This document shows, piece after piece, positions 54,557 to 63,108 of a stretch of 64,000 bases of DNA. The notes beneath the pieces were generated by a model. It saw nothing but the letters and a program-made list of their open reading frames with translations, had not been told where the DNA came from and made no database searches. The position numbers and the translations under genes are program-made. Origin of the DNA: Parvibaculum sp. (GTDB taxonomy: Bacteria > Pseudomonadota > Alphaproteobacteria > Parvibaculales > Parvibaculaceae); assembly GCA_019635955.1 (NCBI GenBank), contig JAHBYL010000006.1, positions 30,151 to 94,150 of the forward strand. Reading direction: 5' to 3'. The stretch's first letter is position 1. Each line of letters opens with the position of its first letter.

Positions 54557-55168
54557 TTACGCCCCGGCGCTTGGCAGGGACGACACGCGCGCGTGCCAGG
54601 CGTGAAGATGCGGTGTGTCTTCCGGCATGCCGAGCCCGGCGAATTTCGCAAAATCCACGACGCAGAGCGCCATGATGTCCGCGGCGGAGAAATAATCGCC
54701 GAGAATGAAGGTTCGCCCTTCAAGCTCGCGGTCGAGCCAGCGCATCGCAGCCGCCGTCGCCTCCCTGTTCGACTCGCCGAAATCCGGAAACTGCTTCACG
54801 ACCTTCGCCGTGTAGGGATGGGCATGGCGCCAGAAATTTCCGACCGGGCCCATCAGCACGAATTCCACGCGGCGAAGCCACATATCCACCTGCGCGCGCT
54901 CCAGCGCGTTGCGGCCGAAGAGCGGCCTTTCCGGATGAAGCTCCTCCAGATAACGGCAGATCGAGACGCTTTCGCAAATGGTGGTGCCGTCATCGAGTTC
55001 AAGGACCGGCGTCTGGCCGAGCGAGTTCTTTTCGCGGAAAGCATCGGATTTGTGTTCGCGTTTTGCGAGGGCGACTTCCTCGAGCGGCAGGTCTATGCCC
55101 TTCTCCGCTGCAAAAATGCGCACGCGGCGCGGGTTCGGCGCAGGCATGGCCGAGTTGTAGAGTTTCAT
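54557..55168 (-). CDS. Glutathione S-transferase
   Basis: The 203-residue protein has the GST N-terminal thioredoxin-like domain (MKLYNSAMPAPNPRRVRIFAAEKGI, EKNSLGQTPVLELDDGTTICESVSICRYLEELHP with the cis-Pro and ES glutathione residues) and the C-terminal helical domain (DYFSAADIMALCVVDFA). It conjugates glutathione to electrophiles. It is 27 bases from the nucleoside transporter and probably co-transcribed with it. Confidence 0.92.
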   Translation of the reverse strand: MKLYNSAMPAPNPRRVRIFAAEKGIDLPLEEVALAKREHKSDAFREKNSLGQTPVLELDDGTTICESVSICRYLEELHPERPLFGRNALERAQVDMWLRRVEFVLMGPVGNFWRHAHPYTAKVVKQFPDFGESNREATAAAMRWLDRELEGRTFILGDYFSAADIMALCVVDFAKFAGLGMPEDTPHLHAWHARVSSLPSAGA

Positions 55169-55195
55169 TCGTTCCTCTCCTTTTTTGGCTTTTTT

Positions 55196-56455
55196 TCAAA
55201 TGATGAGGCCGATCACCGCGCCCGTCATGGAGGTCGCGAGTGTGCCGGAAACGATGGCGCGGGTGCCGAGCGTCACGATGTCGTGCCGCCGCGAGGGCAC
55301 GAGCGCCGTCAGGCCGCCGATCAGGATGCCGACCGAGCCGAAATTCGCAAAACCGCACAGCGCATAGACCATGATGAGAGTCGATCGCTCCGAGAGCATG
55401 CCCTCGGGAAGCGCCGCTAGTTCGAGATAGGCGATGAACTCGTTGAGGATCGTCTTCGTGCCCATCAGTTGCCCGGCAAGCTGCATCTCGCTTGCGGGAA
55501 TGCCCATGGCCCAGACGAGCGGCGCAAAGGCCCAGCCGAGCATGCGCTGCAGCGTGAGCGGCGCGCCCCAGACATCCGGAAACAGGGCGAGGATGATGTT
55601 CGCCAGCGCGACAAGCGCCACCATGACGATGAGCATGGCGATGATGTTCAGGAGAAGCTGCAGCCCCTCGAAGGTGCCGCGCGTCACCGCATCCATGCTG
55701 CTCTGGTATTCGAGGAAAGGTACATCGTCGCCAATGCCTGTCGGTGTCGCATGGGGCTCTTCCGGCACCATGAGCCGGGCGATGAGGATGCCTGCGGGAA
55801 GCGATATAAGCGAGGCGACGAGGATCTGCCCGAGCGCGCCGGGAACGACGGGCGAGATGATGCTCGCATAAAGCACGAGGACCGTGCCCGACACTGTGGC
55901 GAGGCCAACCGTCATGGTCATGAAGAGTTCGGCGCGGGTGAGCCGCTCCAGATAGGGGCGGATCAGAAGCGGGGCTTCTACCATGCCGACAAAGGCATTG
56001 GCAGCAGAGGCAAGGCCCACCGCGCCGCCGATGCCCATGGTCTTCTGCAGGACGAAGCCGAAACCGCGCGTGATGCGGCCGAGAATCCCCCAATGCCAGA
56101 GCACCGCGGAGAGCGCCGACATGACAAGGACAAGCGGCAAGGCCTGAAAGGCGAGGATGAAGCTGTTCTGTGGCGCGGCCACCTCAAAGGGCGCCGCCGC
56201 GCCGCCCATATACCCGAATACAAAGCCCGTCCCTGCCCTTGTGGCATCGGTGAGAGCGTCCACAACGCCGTTCAAGGCCAGCAAGGCGCCTTGCGAGCCC
56301 GGGAGCTTCAGCAGGAGAAGCGCAAGACCGATCTGCACGGCCAGGCCCACCGCGACCGCCCGCAGCGAGAAGGCGCGGCGGTTCTCGCTCAGGGCCCAGG
56401 CGAGCGCGACGAAGAGGGCAAGCCCGAAGGCGCTCTGGAGGGCGTAGGCTGTCAT
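55196..56455 (-). CDS. Concentrative nucleoside transporter (NupC family)
   Basis: The start MTAYALQSAFGLAL is chosen over a Pro/Arg-rich extension. The 419-residue protein has about ten hydrophobic segments with NupC signatures: APQNSFILAFQALPLVLVMSALSAVLWHWG, ASAANAFVGMVEAPLLIRPYL and TKTILNEFIAYLELA ... SERSTLIMVYALCGFANFGSVGI. It imports nucleosides with H+ or Na+. Confidence 0.92.
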   Translation of the reverse strand: MTAYALQSAFGLALFVALAWALSENRRAFSLRAVAVGLAVQIGLALLLLKLPGSQGALLALNGVVDALTDATRAGTGFVFGYMGGAAAPFEVAAPQNSFILAFQALPLVLVMSALSAVLWHWGILGRITRGFGFVLQKTMGIGGAVGLASAANAFVGMVEAPLLIRPYLERLTRAELFMTMTVGLATVSGTVLVLYASIISPVVPGALGQILVASLISLPAGILIARLMVPEEPHATPTGIGDDVPFLEYQSSMDAVTRGTFEGLQLLLNIIAMLIVMVALVALANIILALFPDVWGAPLTLQRMLGWAFAPLVWAMGIPASEMQLAGQLMGTKTILNEFIAYLELAALPEGMLSERSTLIMVYALCGFANFGSVGILIGGLTALVPSRRHDIVTLGTRAIVSGTLATSMTGAVIGLII

Positions 56456-56704
56456 GGGCGGCGGGCTTTCGGGGCTGAAAGGGCAAGGGAATCTGCGGGT
56501 TCCGCCATCATAGGGGTGGCGCTGCCTCACGCAACGGGAGCCCGGGCTTTCGGCCCCGCCCTGCCCTTGACCCCCGCCCGGCAGTCATGCACAAAGTCCC
56601 GCAAGTTTTTCCGGGCCCGGCCCTCAAACCCCTGAAAATGGGGCTTCTGCCGGCCCTTTTCTTTCCGGTCCTCGCGGCCCGGCAGTTCAACTGGAGAATT
56701 ACCC

Positions 56705-57610
56705 ATGAGCATTCGTTTTGACGGCAAGGTCGCCATCGTGACCGGCGCGGGCGGCGGTCTTGGCCGGTCCCATGCGCTGGAACTCGCGCGGCGCGGCGCG
56801 AAAGTGGTGGTGAACGACCTCGGCGGCGACCGCACGGGCGCCGGCGGCTCGTCGGAAGCGGCCAAGAAGGTCGTCGAGGAGATCAAGGCTCTGGGCGGCG
56901 AAGCGATCGCCAACGGCTCGTCGGTGACGGATGACGAAGGCGTCGCCAACATGGTCAAGCAGACCATGGACCAGTGGGGCCGCATCGACATCCTCATCAA
57001 CAATGCCGGCATCCTGCGTGACAAGTCCTTCTCCAAGATGGAAATCCAGGACTTCCAGCTCGTCGTCGATGTGCATCTCATGGGCACCGTGAAGCCGACC
57101 AAGGCCGTCTGGGAAATCATGAAGACGCAGAACTACGGCCGCATCGTCGTGACTGCCTCTTCGACCGGCCTTTACGGCAATTTCGGCCAGACGAACTACG
57201 GCGCGGCGAAGCTCGCGGTCGTCGGCTTCATCAACACGCTGAAGCTCGAAGGTCAGAAGAATAACATCCATTGCAACGCGCTGGCGCCGGTCGCCTATAC
57301 GCGCATGACCTCGGACCTGATGCCGCCGGAAGCGGAGCAGATGCTGACGCCGGAAAGCGTGTCGCCGGGCGTGATGTTCCTCGTCTCGGAACAGGCGCCG
57401 ACGGGCATGGTGCTTTGTGCCGGTGCCGGCGTTTTCGCCGCGGCGCGCATCGAGGAGTCCGAAGGCCTCTTCCTCGGCCGCGAAGGGCTGACCGCCGAGA
57501 AGGTCGCCGAGAACTGGGACAAGATCGCCGACTTCTCGAACGCCACGCCCTATTTCATGGGCGGCGAGCAGACCGGCAAGTTCCTCAAGCTCGCGACGGG
57601 CGGCAAGTAA
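56705..57610 (+). CDS. Short-chain dehydrogenase (multifunctional-enzyme-2-like)
   Basis: The 301-residue SDR has the cofactor motif TGAGGGLG (14-21), NNAG, and the active-site NYGAAKLAV, with the VVVNDLGGDRTG segment typical of the 3-hydroxyacyl-CoA dehydrogenase part of peroxisomal MFE-2. It likely oxidises 3-hydroxyacyl-CoA with NAD. A strong terminator follows at 57638. It fits the neighbouring acyl-CoA dehydrogenase and hydratase genes. Confidence 0.92.
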   Translation: MSIRFDGKVAIVTGAGGGLGRSHALELARRGAKVVVNDLGGDRTGAGGSSEAAKKVVEEIKALGGEAIANGSSVTDDEGVANMVKQTMDQWGRIDILINNAGILRDKSFSKMEIQDFQLVVDVHLMGTVKPTKAVWEIMKTQNYGRIVVTASSTGLYGNFGQTNYGAAKLAVVGFINTLKLEGQKNNIHCNALAPVAYTRMTSDLMPPEAEQMLTPESVSPGVMFLVSEQAPTGMVLCAGAGVFAAARIEESEGLFLGREGLTAEKVAENWDKIADFSNATPYFMGGEQTGKFLKLATGGK

Positions 57611-57637
57611 GCCTCTCGCGCAAGCTGCGAGATCGAA

Positions 57638-57663
57638 GGGGAGCCCATGCGGCTCCCCTTTTT
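57638..57663 (+). terminator. Rho-independent terminator after the SDR gene
   Basis: GGGGAGCC, loop CATGC, GGCTCCCC followed by five T. It lies 28 bases after the stop. Confidence 0.85.
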
Positions 57664-57679
57664 GCTTCCAGCAAGCACC

Positions 57680-57712
57680 AAAACAAAACGGGCGCCGAGT
57701 GACCGGCGCCCG
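57680..57712 (-). terminator. Terminator for the convergent acyl-CoA dehydrogenase gene
   Basis: On the minus strand CGGGCGCC, loop, GGCGCCCG is followed by a T-rich TTTTGTTTTG. It serves the gene that ends at 57737, back to back with the SDR terminator. Confidence 0.7.
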
Positions 57713-57736
57713 CTTCATTTCAGACTGCGCTGTGGC

Positions 57737-58945
57737 TCAGAGGCCGAGCACGGCTTTCGCCATGATGTTGCGCTGGACTTCGTTCGAGCCCGCATAGATC
57801 GAGGCCTTGCGGAGCGAGAAGTAGTAAGGCGCGGCGGTGAAGGCGCCTTCGGGGCCCACTTCCGGCTCGTTTGTCTCGATCAGGCCGTTCTCGATGGTCG
57901 GCTGCGCGTAGTCGCCCAGCACTTCCACCATGAGCTGCGAGACTTCCTGCTGCAGTTCGGTGCCGCGACACTTCAGCAGCGAGCTTTCGGGGCCGACATT
58001 GCCGCCGATCGAGAGCGAAGAGAAGATGCGCAGTTCCGTGAACTCCATCGCCGTGATCTGGCTGCGGATGTCGGCATAGCGTGCCTTGAAGGCGGGCGTG
58101 TCGGCGACCGGCTTGCCATCCACAAGGACTTCCTTCGCGACTTCTCGCACTTCGTCGAGCGCGCTGTAGAGGCCCGGCGAATAGGGATTGCCGCGTTCGA
58201 ACTCGAGCAGATACTTGGCGTAGGTCCAGCCCTTGTTCACTTCGCCGATCAGGTTTTCCTTCGGCACCTTCACGTCCTGGAAGAAGACCTGATTGACTTC
58301 CTGGTTCGGCGCCGGCGTTCCATCGAGGCAGATGATCGGGTCAACCTTGATGCCCGGCGTCTTCATGTCGATCAGCAGGAAGGAAATGCCCTCTTGCGGC
58401 TTGCCCTCGTTCGAGGTGCGGACGAGGCAGAAAATCCAGTCGGCCCACTGGGCAACGGAGGTCCAGATCTTCGATCCGTTGACCAGGAAATGGTCGCCCA
58501 TGTCCTCGGCCTTGGTCTTCAGCGAGGCAAGATCCGAGCCCGAGCCCGGCTCCGAATAGCCCTGGCACCAGAGCACATTCGTTTCAAGGATGTCGGGCAG
58601 GAAACGCTTCTTCTGCTCCTCCGTGCCGAACTTCATGATGACGGGCGCCACCATGGTCGGGCCGAAGGGGATGGTGTGCGGCACGCCGGCACGGCCCATC
58701 TCGACGTTGAAGATGTATTTCTGCGACTGGGTGAAACCCGGCCCGCCATATTCCTTCGGCCAGTTCGGCGCCAGCCAGCCCTTCTTGGCCAGCGACTTCT
58801 GCCACTGGATATGGGCTTCCTTCGTGATGTAGCCGTGTTTCGAACGGGCATGAAGGCGGCGCATTTCCGCCGTGTAGTGCTCGTCGATGAACTGGCGGAC
58901 TTCCTGACGGAAGGCCTCGTCTTCCTTGCTGAATGCGAGATCCAT
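57737..58945 (-). CDS. Acyl-CoA dehydrogenase
   Basis: The start MDLAFSKEDEAF is preferred; an upstream frame of 38 codons is Ser/Arg-rich. The 402-residue protein has FAD-binding GYSEPGSGSDLASL, WTSVAQWADWIFCLVRT and the C-terminal SLRKASIYAGSNEVQRNIMAKAVLGL, typical of the large-substrate acyl-CoA dehydrogenase group of degradative alphaproteobacteria. It follows an ABM monooxygenase gene by 19 bases and is probably cotranscribed with it. Confidence 0.92.
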   Translation of the reverse strand: MDLAFSKEDEAFRQEVRQFIDEHYTAEMRRLHARSKHGYITKEAHIQWQKSLAKKGWLAPNWPKEYGGPGFTQSQKYIFNVEMGRAGVPHTIPFGPTMVAPVIMKFGTEEQKKRFLPDILETNVLWCQGYSEPGSGSDLASLKTKAEDMGDHFLVNGSKIWTSVAQWADWIFCLVRTSNEGKPQEGISFLLIDMKTPGIKVDPIICLDGTPAPNQEVNQVFFQDVKVPKENLIGEVNKGWTYAKYLLEFERGNPYSPGLYSALDEVREVAKEVLVDGKPVADTPAFKARYADIRSQITAMEFTELRIFSSLSIGGNVGPESSLLKCRGTELQQEVSQLMVEVLGDYAQPTIENGLIETNEPEVGPEGAFTAAPYYFSLRKASIYAGSNEVQRNIMAKAVLGL

Positions 58946-58964
58946 GTGCGAATTCCGTTGTGGA

Positions 58965-59261
58965 TTACTCGACCTTGTCGAGGAACTGAAGCGTGGGGGC
59001 ACCGCCGAGAACAGCACCGAGAGCGGGGCCTGCAGCACGGAAATAGTCCGTCTTGCCATGGGCGTCCAGGTCCGCCTGCGTGGCGTATTGTTCCATGACG
59101 ATATAGGTCGAGGGGTCGGACTTCGACTTGAAGAAGTCGTACTGGAGGCAGCCCTTCTCGTTCGCCTTCACCTTGGCGCGGAGTTCGCCGAAGACTTTTT
59201 CAAATTCGGCTTCCTTGCCGGCCTGGACCGGAAGAGTGGCGACGATACCGATAATGCTCAT
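58965..59261 (-). CDS. Antibiotic-biosynthesis-monooxygenase (ABM) domain protein
   Basis: The start MSIIGIVATLPVQ is preferred over an Arg-rich lead. The 98-residue protein is one ABM ferredoxin-like domain: VQAGKEAEFEKVFGELRAKVKANEKGCLQYDFFKSKSDPSTYIVMEQYATQADLDAHGKTDYF. Such proteins are small monooxygenases or quinone-handling proteins. It is encoded directly ahead of the acyl-CoA dehydrogenase. Confidence 0.88.
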   Translation of the reverse strand: MSIIGIVATLPVQAGKEAEFEKVFGELRAKVKANEKGCLQYDFFKSKSDPSTYIVMEQYATQADLDAHGKTDYFRAAGPALGAVLGGAPTLQFLDKVE

Positions 59262-59404
59262 GTTTCGCTCCCGTGTTCGGCGGGCCAAGGGCCCTGTTCT
59301 GATTTGTTGCGGGGGACTTTAGGGGCAAAGTGCCCCCGCATCAATGCGCACCGGCCCCCGCGCTGTTCGGCGGAGGCGGCCCTTCTGTTCATTTCCTGAC
59401 GGGA

Positions 59405-60205
59405 TCAGGACCCCTTGTAGTCCGGCGACCGCTTTTCGAAGAAAGCGTCGAGCGCCTCCTTGTGGTCATCCGTATGGTGGGCCAGAGCCTGCATCGAGGC
59501 CGACATCTCCATGATGGTGTCGAAGCTGGTCAGCATCCCCTGCCGGAGCAGCTGTTTCGTCATGCGCAGCACATCAGGCGCCTGATTGCAGATCCTGGCG
59601 GCGACGGCCCGTGCCCTGTCCATCAGCTCGGCGGCAGGCACGACTTCCGAAACGAGGCCCCAGTCCTTCGCCGTGGCGGCGTCGATCGTGTCGCCCGTAT
59701 AGAGAAGCTCGGATGCGCGGGCCATGCCGATGATGCGCGGCAGGAGCCAGGCCCCGCCATCGCCCGGCACGAGACCGATCTTGAGGAAGGTCGCGCCGAA
59801 AATCGCGCTGTCCGCGGCAATGCGGGTATCGGCAAGGCACGCGACGTCATTGCCGAGGCCGATGGCCGGGCCGTTGACGGCGGCGATGACCGGCACTTCG
59901 ATGCCCCAGACGGACTTCACGATGCGGTGAATACCATTGCGATAGCGCTCGCGGATATGCACGCCGGGACCGCCAAAGCCGTCGCCGCCTTCGCGCATCG
60001 CCTTCACATTGCCGCCGGCGGAGAAGGCCTTGCCCGCACCTGTGAGAATGACACAGCGAACCCCGCGATCCGCGTTGATACGAGCCGCGGCTGCGGCGAA
60101 GTTCTCCGCATCTTCCGGCGCGCCGAGCGGGTTGCGGCTTTCCGGCCGGTTTATGGTCAGCGTCACGACCGGGCCATTTTTTTCGAAAATCAGCGGATCG
60201 CTCAT
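59405..60205 (-). CDS. Enoyl-CoA hydratase/isomerase family protein
   Basis: The 266-residue crotonase-fold protein has ILTGAGKAFSAGGNVKAM, the oxyanion AAVNGPAIGLGNDVACLADTRIAA and GLVPGDGGAWLLPRIIG. The Asp in VPGDGG replaces the Glu pair of standard hydratases, so isomerase or other crotonase activity is possible. It fits the surrounding acyl-CoA genes. Confidence 0.88.
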   Translation of the reverse strand: MSDPLIFEKNGPVVTLTINRPESRNPLGAPEDAENFAAAAARINADRGVRCVILTGAGKAFSAGGNVKAMREGGDGFGGPGVHIRERYRNGIHRIVKSVWGIEVPVIAAVNGPAIGLGNDVACLADTRIAADSAIFGATFLKIGLVPGDGGAWLLPRIIGMARASELLYTGDTIDAATAKDWGLVSEVVPAAELMDRARAVAARICNQAPDVLRMTKQLLRQGMLTSFDTIMEMSASMQALAHHTDDHKEALDAFFEKRSPDYKGS

Positions 60206-60418
60206 TCCTGAATTGCCTCTCTGTTGTGCATTTCGTTGGCTGCCTTATCGCACAGCCTGCCCGCCCTGCAAAAAATGACGGTTACAGTCCGGATTATGGC
60301 CTCTTAACCATGTCCCGGAAAATCTTATTAAGACTTTTGGCAGAGGCTGTCGCCTGAGGATTCGGGTTCGGGCCTAGCGCCGCGAAGCCGGATGGTGGCG
60401 GGGTGAAAAGGGCAATAC

Positions 60419-61900
60419 ATGGCAGCCGGAAACACGCGGCAGACAGATGAGAGGCCGCGCCACCAGCAATGGCGCGATCTGTCCCTGCTTTTCCTTTCGC
60501 GCGGCGCGAACGGAGAGAAGCTTTCGCCCGAGATCAGGCTCGAGCAGATGCGGATGCTGGTGGAGGCGCAGAAGCTGCCCCTGCCCTATGCCTTTCCGTT
60601 CCTCATGGTTCCCTATGCGGCCTGCTTCATCAATCACGTTGCCTGGTACTGGCTCGCCATCCCGGTAATGCTCCTGTTCTTCGCCAACTGGTTCAATCGC
60701 AGAACGCTGACTGCCTTTACCGAGGCGCACCCGACGGCGGCGGACGTAGCCGGCTGGGAACGGCGGTTTGTCATGGCGTCCGGCCTCTTCGCCATTGCCA
60801 TGGGTTCGACCGCCTTTTTCTACTGGGTGCCTGAAAGCTTTGTGCTGCAGTCCTATGTCATCACGGCACTGCTCGTCGTGCTCGCACCGATCTGCCTGAT
60901 CACCTCGAGCTACCTGCCGGCCTTCTATGCAACGGTTCTTCCGATCGTCGCGGTTGCCTGTCTGCAGATCGCATTCTTTGCGAGCACGCTCCATGCCGCG
61001 CTCGCCGGCGTTCTCATCGTCTTCACGGTGCTTCTGGCCCAGCTTGCCGCGCGCCTCAACCGGATCATGCTGCACTCGATCACGCTCAGGGAGGACAAGT
61101 CCGGGCTGATCGAGCAGCTTTTCAAGGCCAAGCGGGAATCGGATGCCGCCCGTGCGCGCGCCGAAGAGGCGAACCGTGCGAAGTCCCATTTCCTTGCCAA
61201 TATGAGCCATGAGCTGCGGACGCCGCTCAACGCCATCATCGGCTTTTCGGAAGTCATGTCGTCGGAAATCTTCGGCAAACATGCCGTTCCGACCTACAAG
61301 GAATATGCTCAGGACATCAACCGCTCGGGCCAGCACCTGCTTGGCCTCATCAACGATGTTCTCGATCTTTCACGCATCGAAGCCGGCCGTTTCCAGATCA
61401 CGGAAGAAGATGTGGATATCGTGCAGGTGGCCGAGGATTGCCGCCGCATCGTGGAAATCCGCGCGCAGGCGCAGCGCGTCGGCATTATTGCCGAATTCGA
61501 CGACAATCTTCCGGTCGTCTATGGCGATGCACGGGCACTTCGCCAGACCTGGATCAACCTTCTCACCAATGCCGTGAAATTCTCGCCGCCCGACACGACT
61601 GTCCGGCTCTTCGCGCAGATGGAAGAGAATGGCGAGATGCGCTTCGGCGTCCACGACAACGGGCCGGGCATTGCGGAATCGGAAATCGAAAAGGTGCTGC
61701 AGGCCTTCACGCAGGGTGCGTCCGGGCTGGCGCAGCCCGGCAAGGGCTCGGGGCTCGGCCTTTCCATCGTGAAGGGGCTGCTTGCCGTGCATGGCGGGCG
61801 CTTCGAGCTGAAAAGCGAACTCGGCAAGGGAACGCGGGCAGAATGCGTGTTGCCGCCGCAGCGCCTCAAGATGAAGCGTCACATGGCGCGCAGCGCCTGA
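60419..61900 (+). CDS. Membrane sensor histidine kinase
   Basis: The 493-residue protein has about six transmembrane helices (residues about 55-215), a linker coiled coil, the dimerisation H-box NMSHELRTPLNAIIGFSEVM (H264), then N box INLLTNAVKFS, G1 HDNGPGIA and G2 GKGSGLGLSIVKGL. The form is that of PleC/PdhS-type cell-cycle kinases without a PAS domain. No response regulator is adjacent. Signal is unknown. Confidence 0.92.
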   Translation: MAAGNTRQTDERPRHQQWRDLSLLFLSRGANGEKLSPEIRLEQMRMLVEAQKLPLPYAFPFLMVPYAACFINHVAWYWLAIPVMLLFFANWFNRRTLTAFTEAHPTAADVAGWERRFVMASGLFAIAMGSTAFFYWVPESFVLQSYVITALLVVLAPICLITSSYLPAFYATVLPIVAVACLQIAFFASTLHAALAGVLIVFTVLLAQLAARLNRIMLHSITLREDKSGLIEQLFKAKRESDAARARAEEANRAKSHFLANMSHELRTPLNAIIGFSEVMSSEIFGKHAVPTYKEYAQDINRSGQHLLGLINDVLDLSRIEAGRFQITEEDVDIVQVAEDCRRIVEIRAQAQRVGIIAEFDDNLPVVYGDARALRQTWINLLTNAVKFSPPDTTVRLFAQMEENGEMRFGVHDNGPGIAESEIEKVLQAFTQGASGLAQPGKGSGLGLSIVKGLLAVHGGRFELKSELGKGTRAECVLPPQRLKMKRHMARSA

Positions 61901-61903
61901 CAT

Positions 61904-62989
61904 TCAGCGCGGCGGCAAAAGCCGCTTTTCCTGAAACAGGCGGAAATACTTGCGGAACATATCTTCCGTGTCGATGACCTCGTGGAAGCCAGCGCGGCGC
62001 AGAGCGATGGTGGAGACAATGGCGGCGGGAACGTCGCGCTCCGCGCCATAGGCCATAGTGAAGTCCGCATAGTGAAACGACTCGCCGACGAAGGAGGCCA
62101 TGTCCGGCGCGGCGAGATTGTATTTTGCGCGGATCGCATCCCACGCCCTCGACCGTTTCGGCATTTCGGAACCGAGCGACATGGGCGCCGCCTCACCCGG
62201 TTTCATGCCGAGCGCATCGGCGATGGCCGGCCAGACATTCTTCCAGACGAAGACATCGCCATTGGTGACGTTGAAGATCGCATTTTCCTGACGGTCCCGG
62301 ACCCCCGCCCAGGCGATGGCATCAGCGAGGAGATCGGCATCGACCGCTTCCAGCACGGATGAGGCGCCGCCGGGATAGGCGAGCGGCCTGCCCTCTTCCT
62401 TCAACAGCGCGCCATAAACGCCGATAGCCGGAATGAGGTTCATCGCCGCGCCGAGCGAGAAGCCGAAAATGATCTGCGGGCGAAAGATGGTCCAATGCCA
62501 CGAGCGGCCCTGCTGCCTGGCGCGGAGATAATTCTCCTGATCCCAGTAGAAATTCGGCTGCTCCTTCATTTCGTCGCGGTTTTCGCGCGCGGGCACGGAA
62601 AGCGGACGGACATGGGCGCCATAGGCCTTCGTGCCCTGGAGGAGCGAGACATGGCGCAAGCGGGTGGCAGCCTTTTCCAGCGGGTCGAAAAGATTTTCGA
62701 GCATGCGCTTGTTCGTCTCGATCTGATCGGCCTCGCGCCAGCCGGCGACAAGGCCGGGTTTTTCGTAAAGCGCGGCGTAGACGACGCGCGTGACATCGCT
62801 CATGCGCGAGAGTGCATCGGCGCAGGCGGCGCGGTCGGTCAGGTCGAGCGGGAGATGCGTGGCACCGAAGGTCTCGAAGGGCTTGCGGCGGGAAAGTGCC
62901 GTCACCTTGTAGCCGCGCCCGGCGAAATGTTTCATGGCGGCAAAGCCGACAAGGCCCGTGGCGCCGGCGACGAGGATGTGTTCCTGCAT
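61904..62989 (-). CDS. NAD(P)-dependent PRISE-type reductase (progesterone 5-beta-reductase-like)
   Basis: The 361-residue extended-SDR protein has GATGLVGFAAMKHF (7-20), a LSRRKPF segment, LQGTKAYGAHVRPLSVPARE and the catalytic NFYWDQENYL (YxxxN-type with Lys in the TKAYG segment). It resembles the VEP1/PRISE family that reduces enones in plants and bacteria. It ends three bases from the convergent histidine kinase gene. Confidence 0.85.
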   Translation of the reverse strand: MQEHILVAGATGLVGFAAMKHFAGRGYKVTALSRRKPFETFGATHLPLDLTDRAACADALSRMSDVTRVVYAALYEKPGLVAGWREADQIETNKRMLENLFDPLEKAATRLRHVSLLQGTKAYGAHVRPLSVPARENRDEMKEQPNFYWDQENYLRARQQGRSWHWTIFRPQIIFGFSLGAAMNLIPAIGVYGALLKEEGRPLAYPGGASSVLEAVDADLLADAIAWAGVRDRQENAIFNVTNGDVFVWKNVWPAIADALGMKPGEAAPMSLGSEMPKRSRAWDAIRAKYNLAAPDMASFVGESFHYADFTMAYGAERDVPAAIVSTIALRRAGFHEVIDTEDMFRKYFRLFQEKRLLPPR

Positions 62990-63055
62990 GGCCTTCCTCC
63001 CTGTTCCTGTTGCCTCCGAGCGTAGAAGCGGCGGCAGGGGAGGTCAAAGCGTCAA

Positions 63056-63085
63056 AAGAAAAAGGCCGCTCCGGGGAGCGGCCTT
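63056..63085 (-). terminator. Terminator after the last acyl-CoA dehydrogenase gene
   Basis: Read leftward, AGGCCGCTCC and GGAGCGGCCT form a stem followed by TTTTTCTTTT. It follows the stop at 63109 by about 25 bases. Confidence 0.75.
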
Positions 63086-63108
63086 GATCGATTTCTGGCA
63101 GAAGCGGC

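Noticed and set aside
59332..59346. GGGGCA-AAG-TGCCCC inverted repeat as a terminator
   Set aside because: It has no T run on the relevant strand and lies between two leftward genes; it may be a leader hairpin, but there is not enough support.
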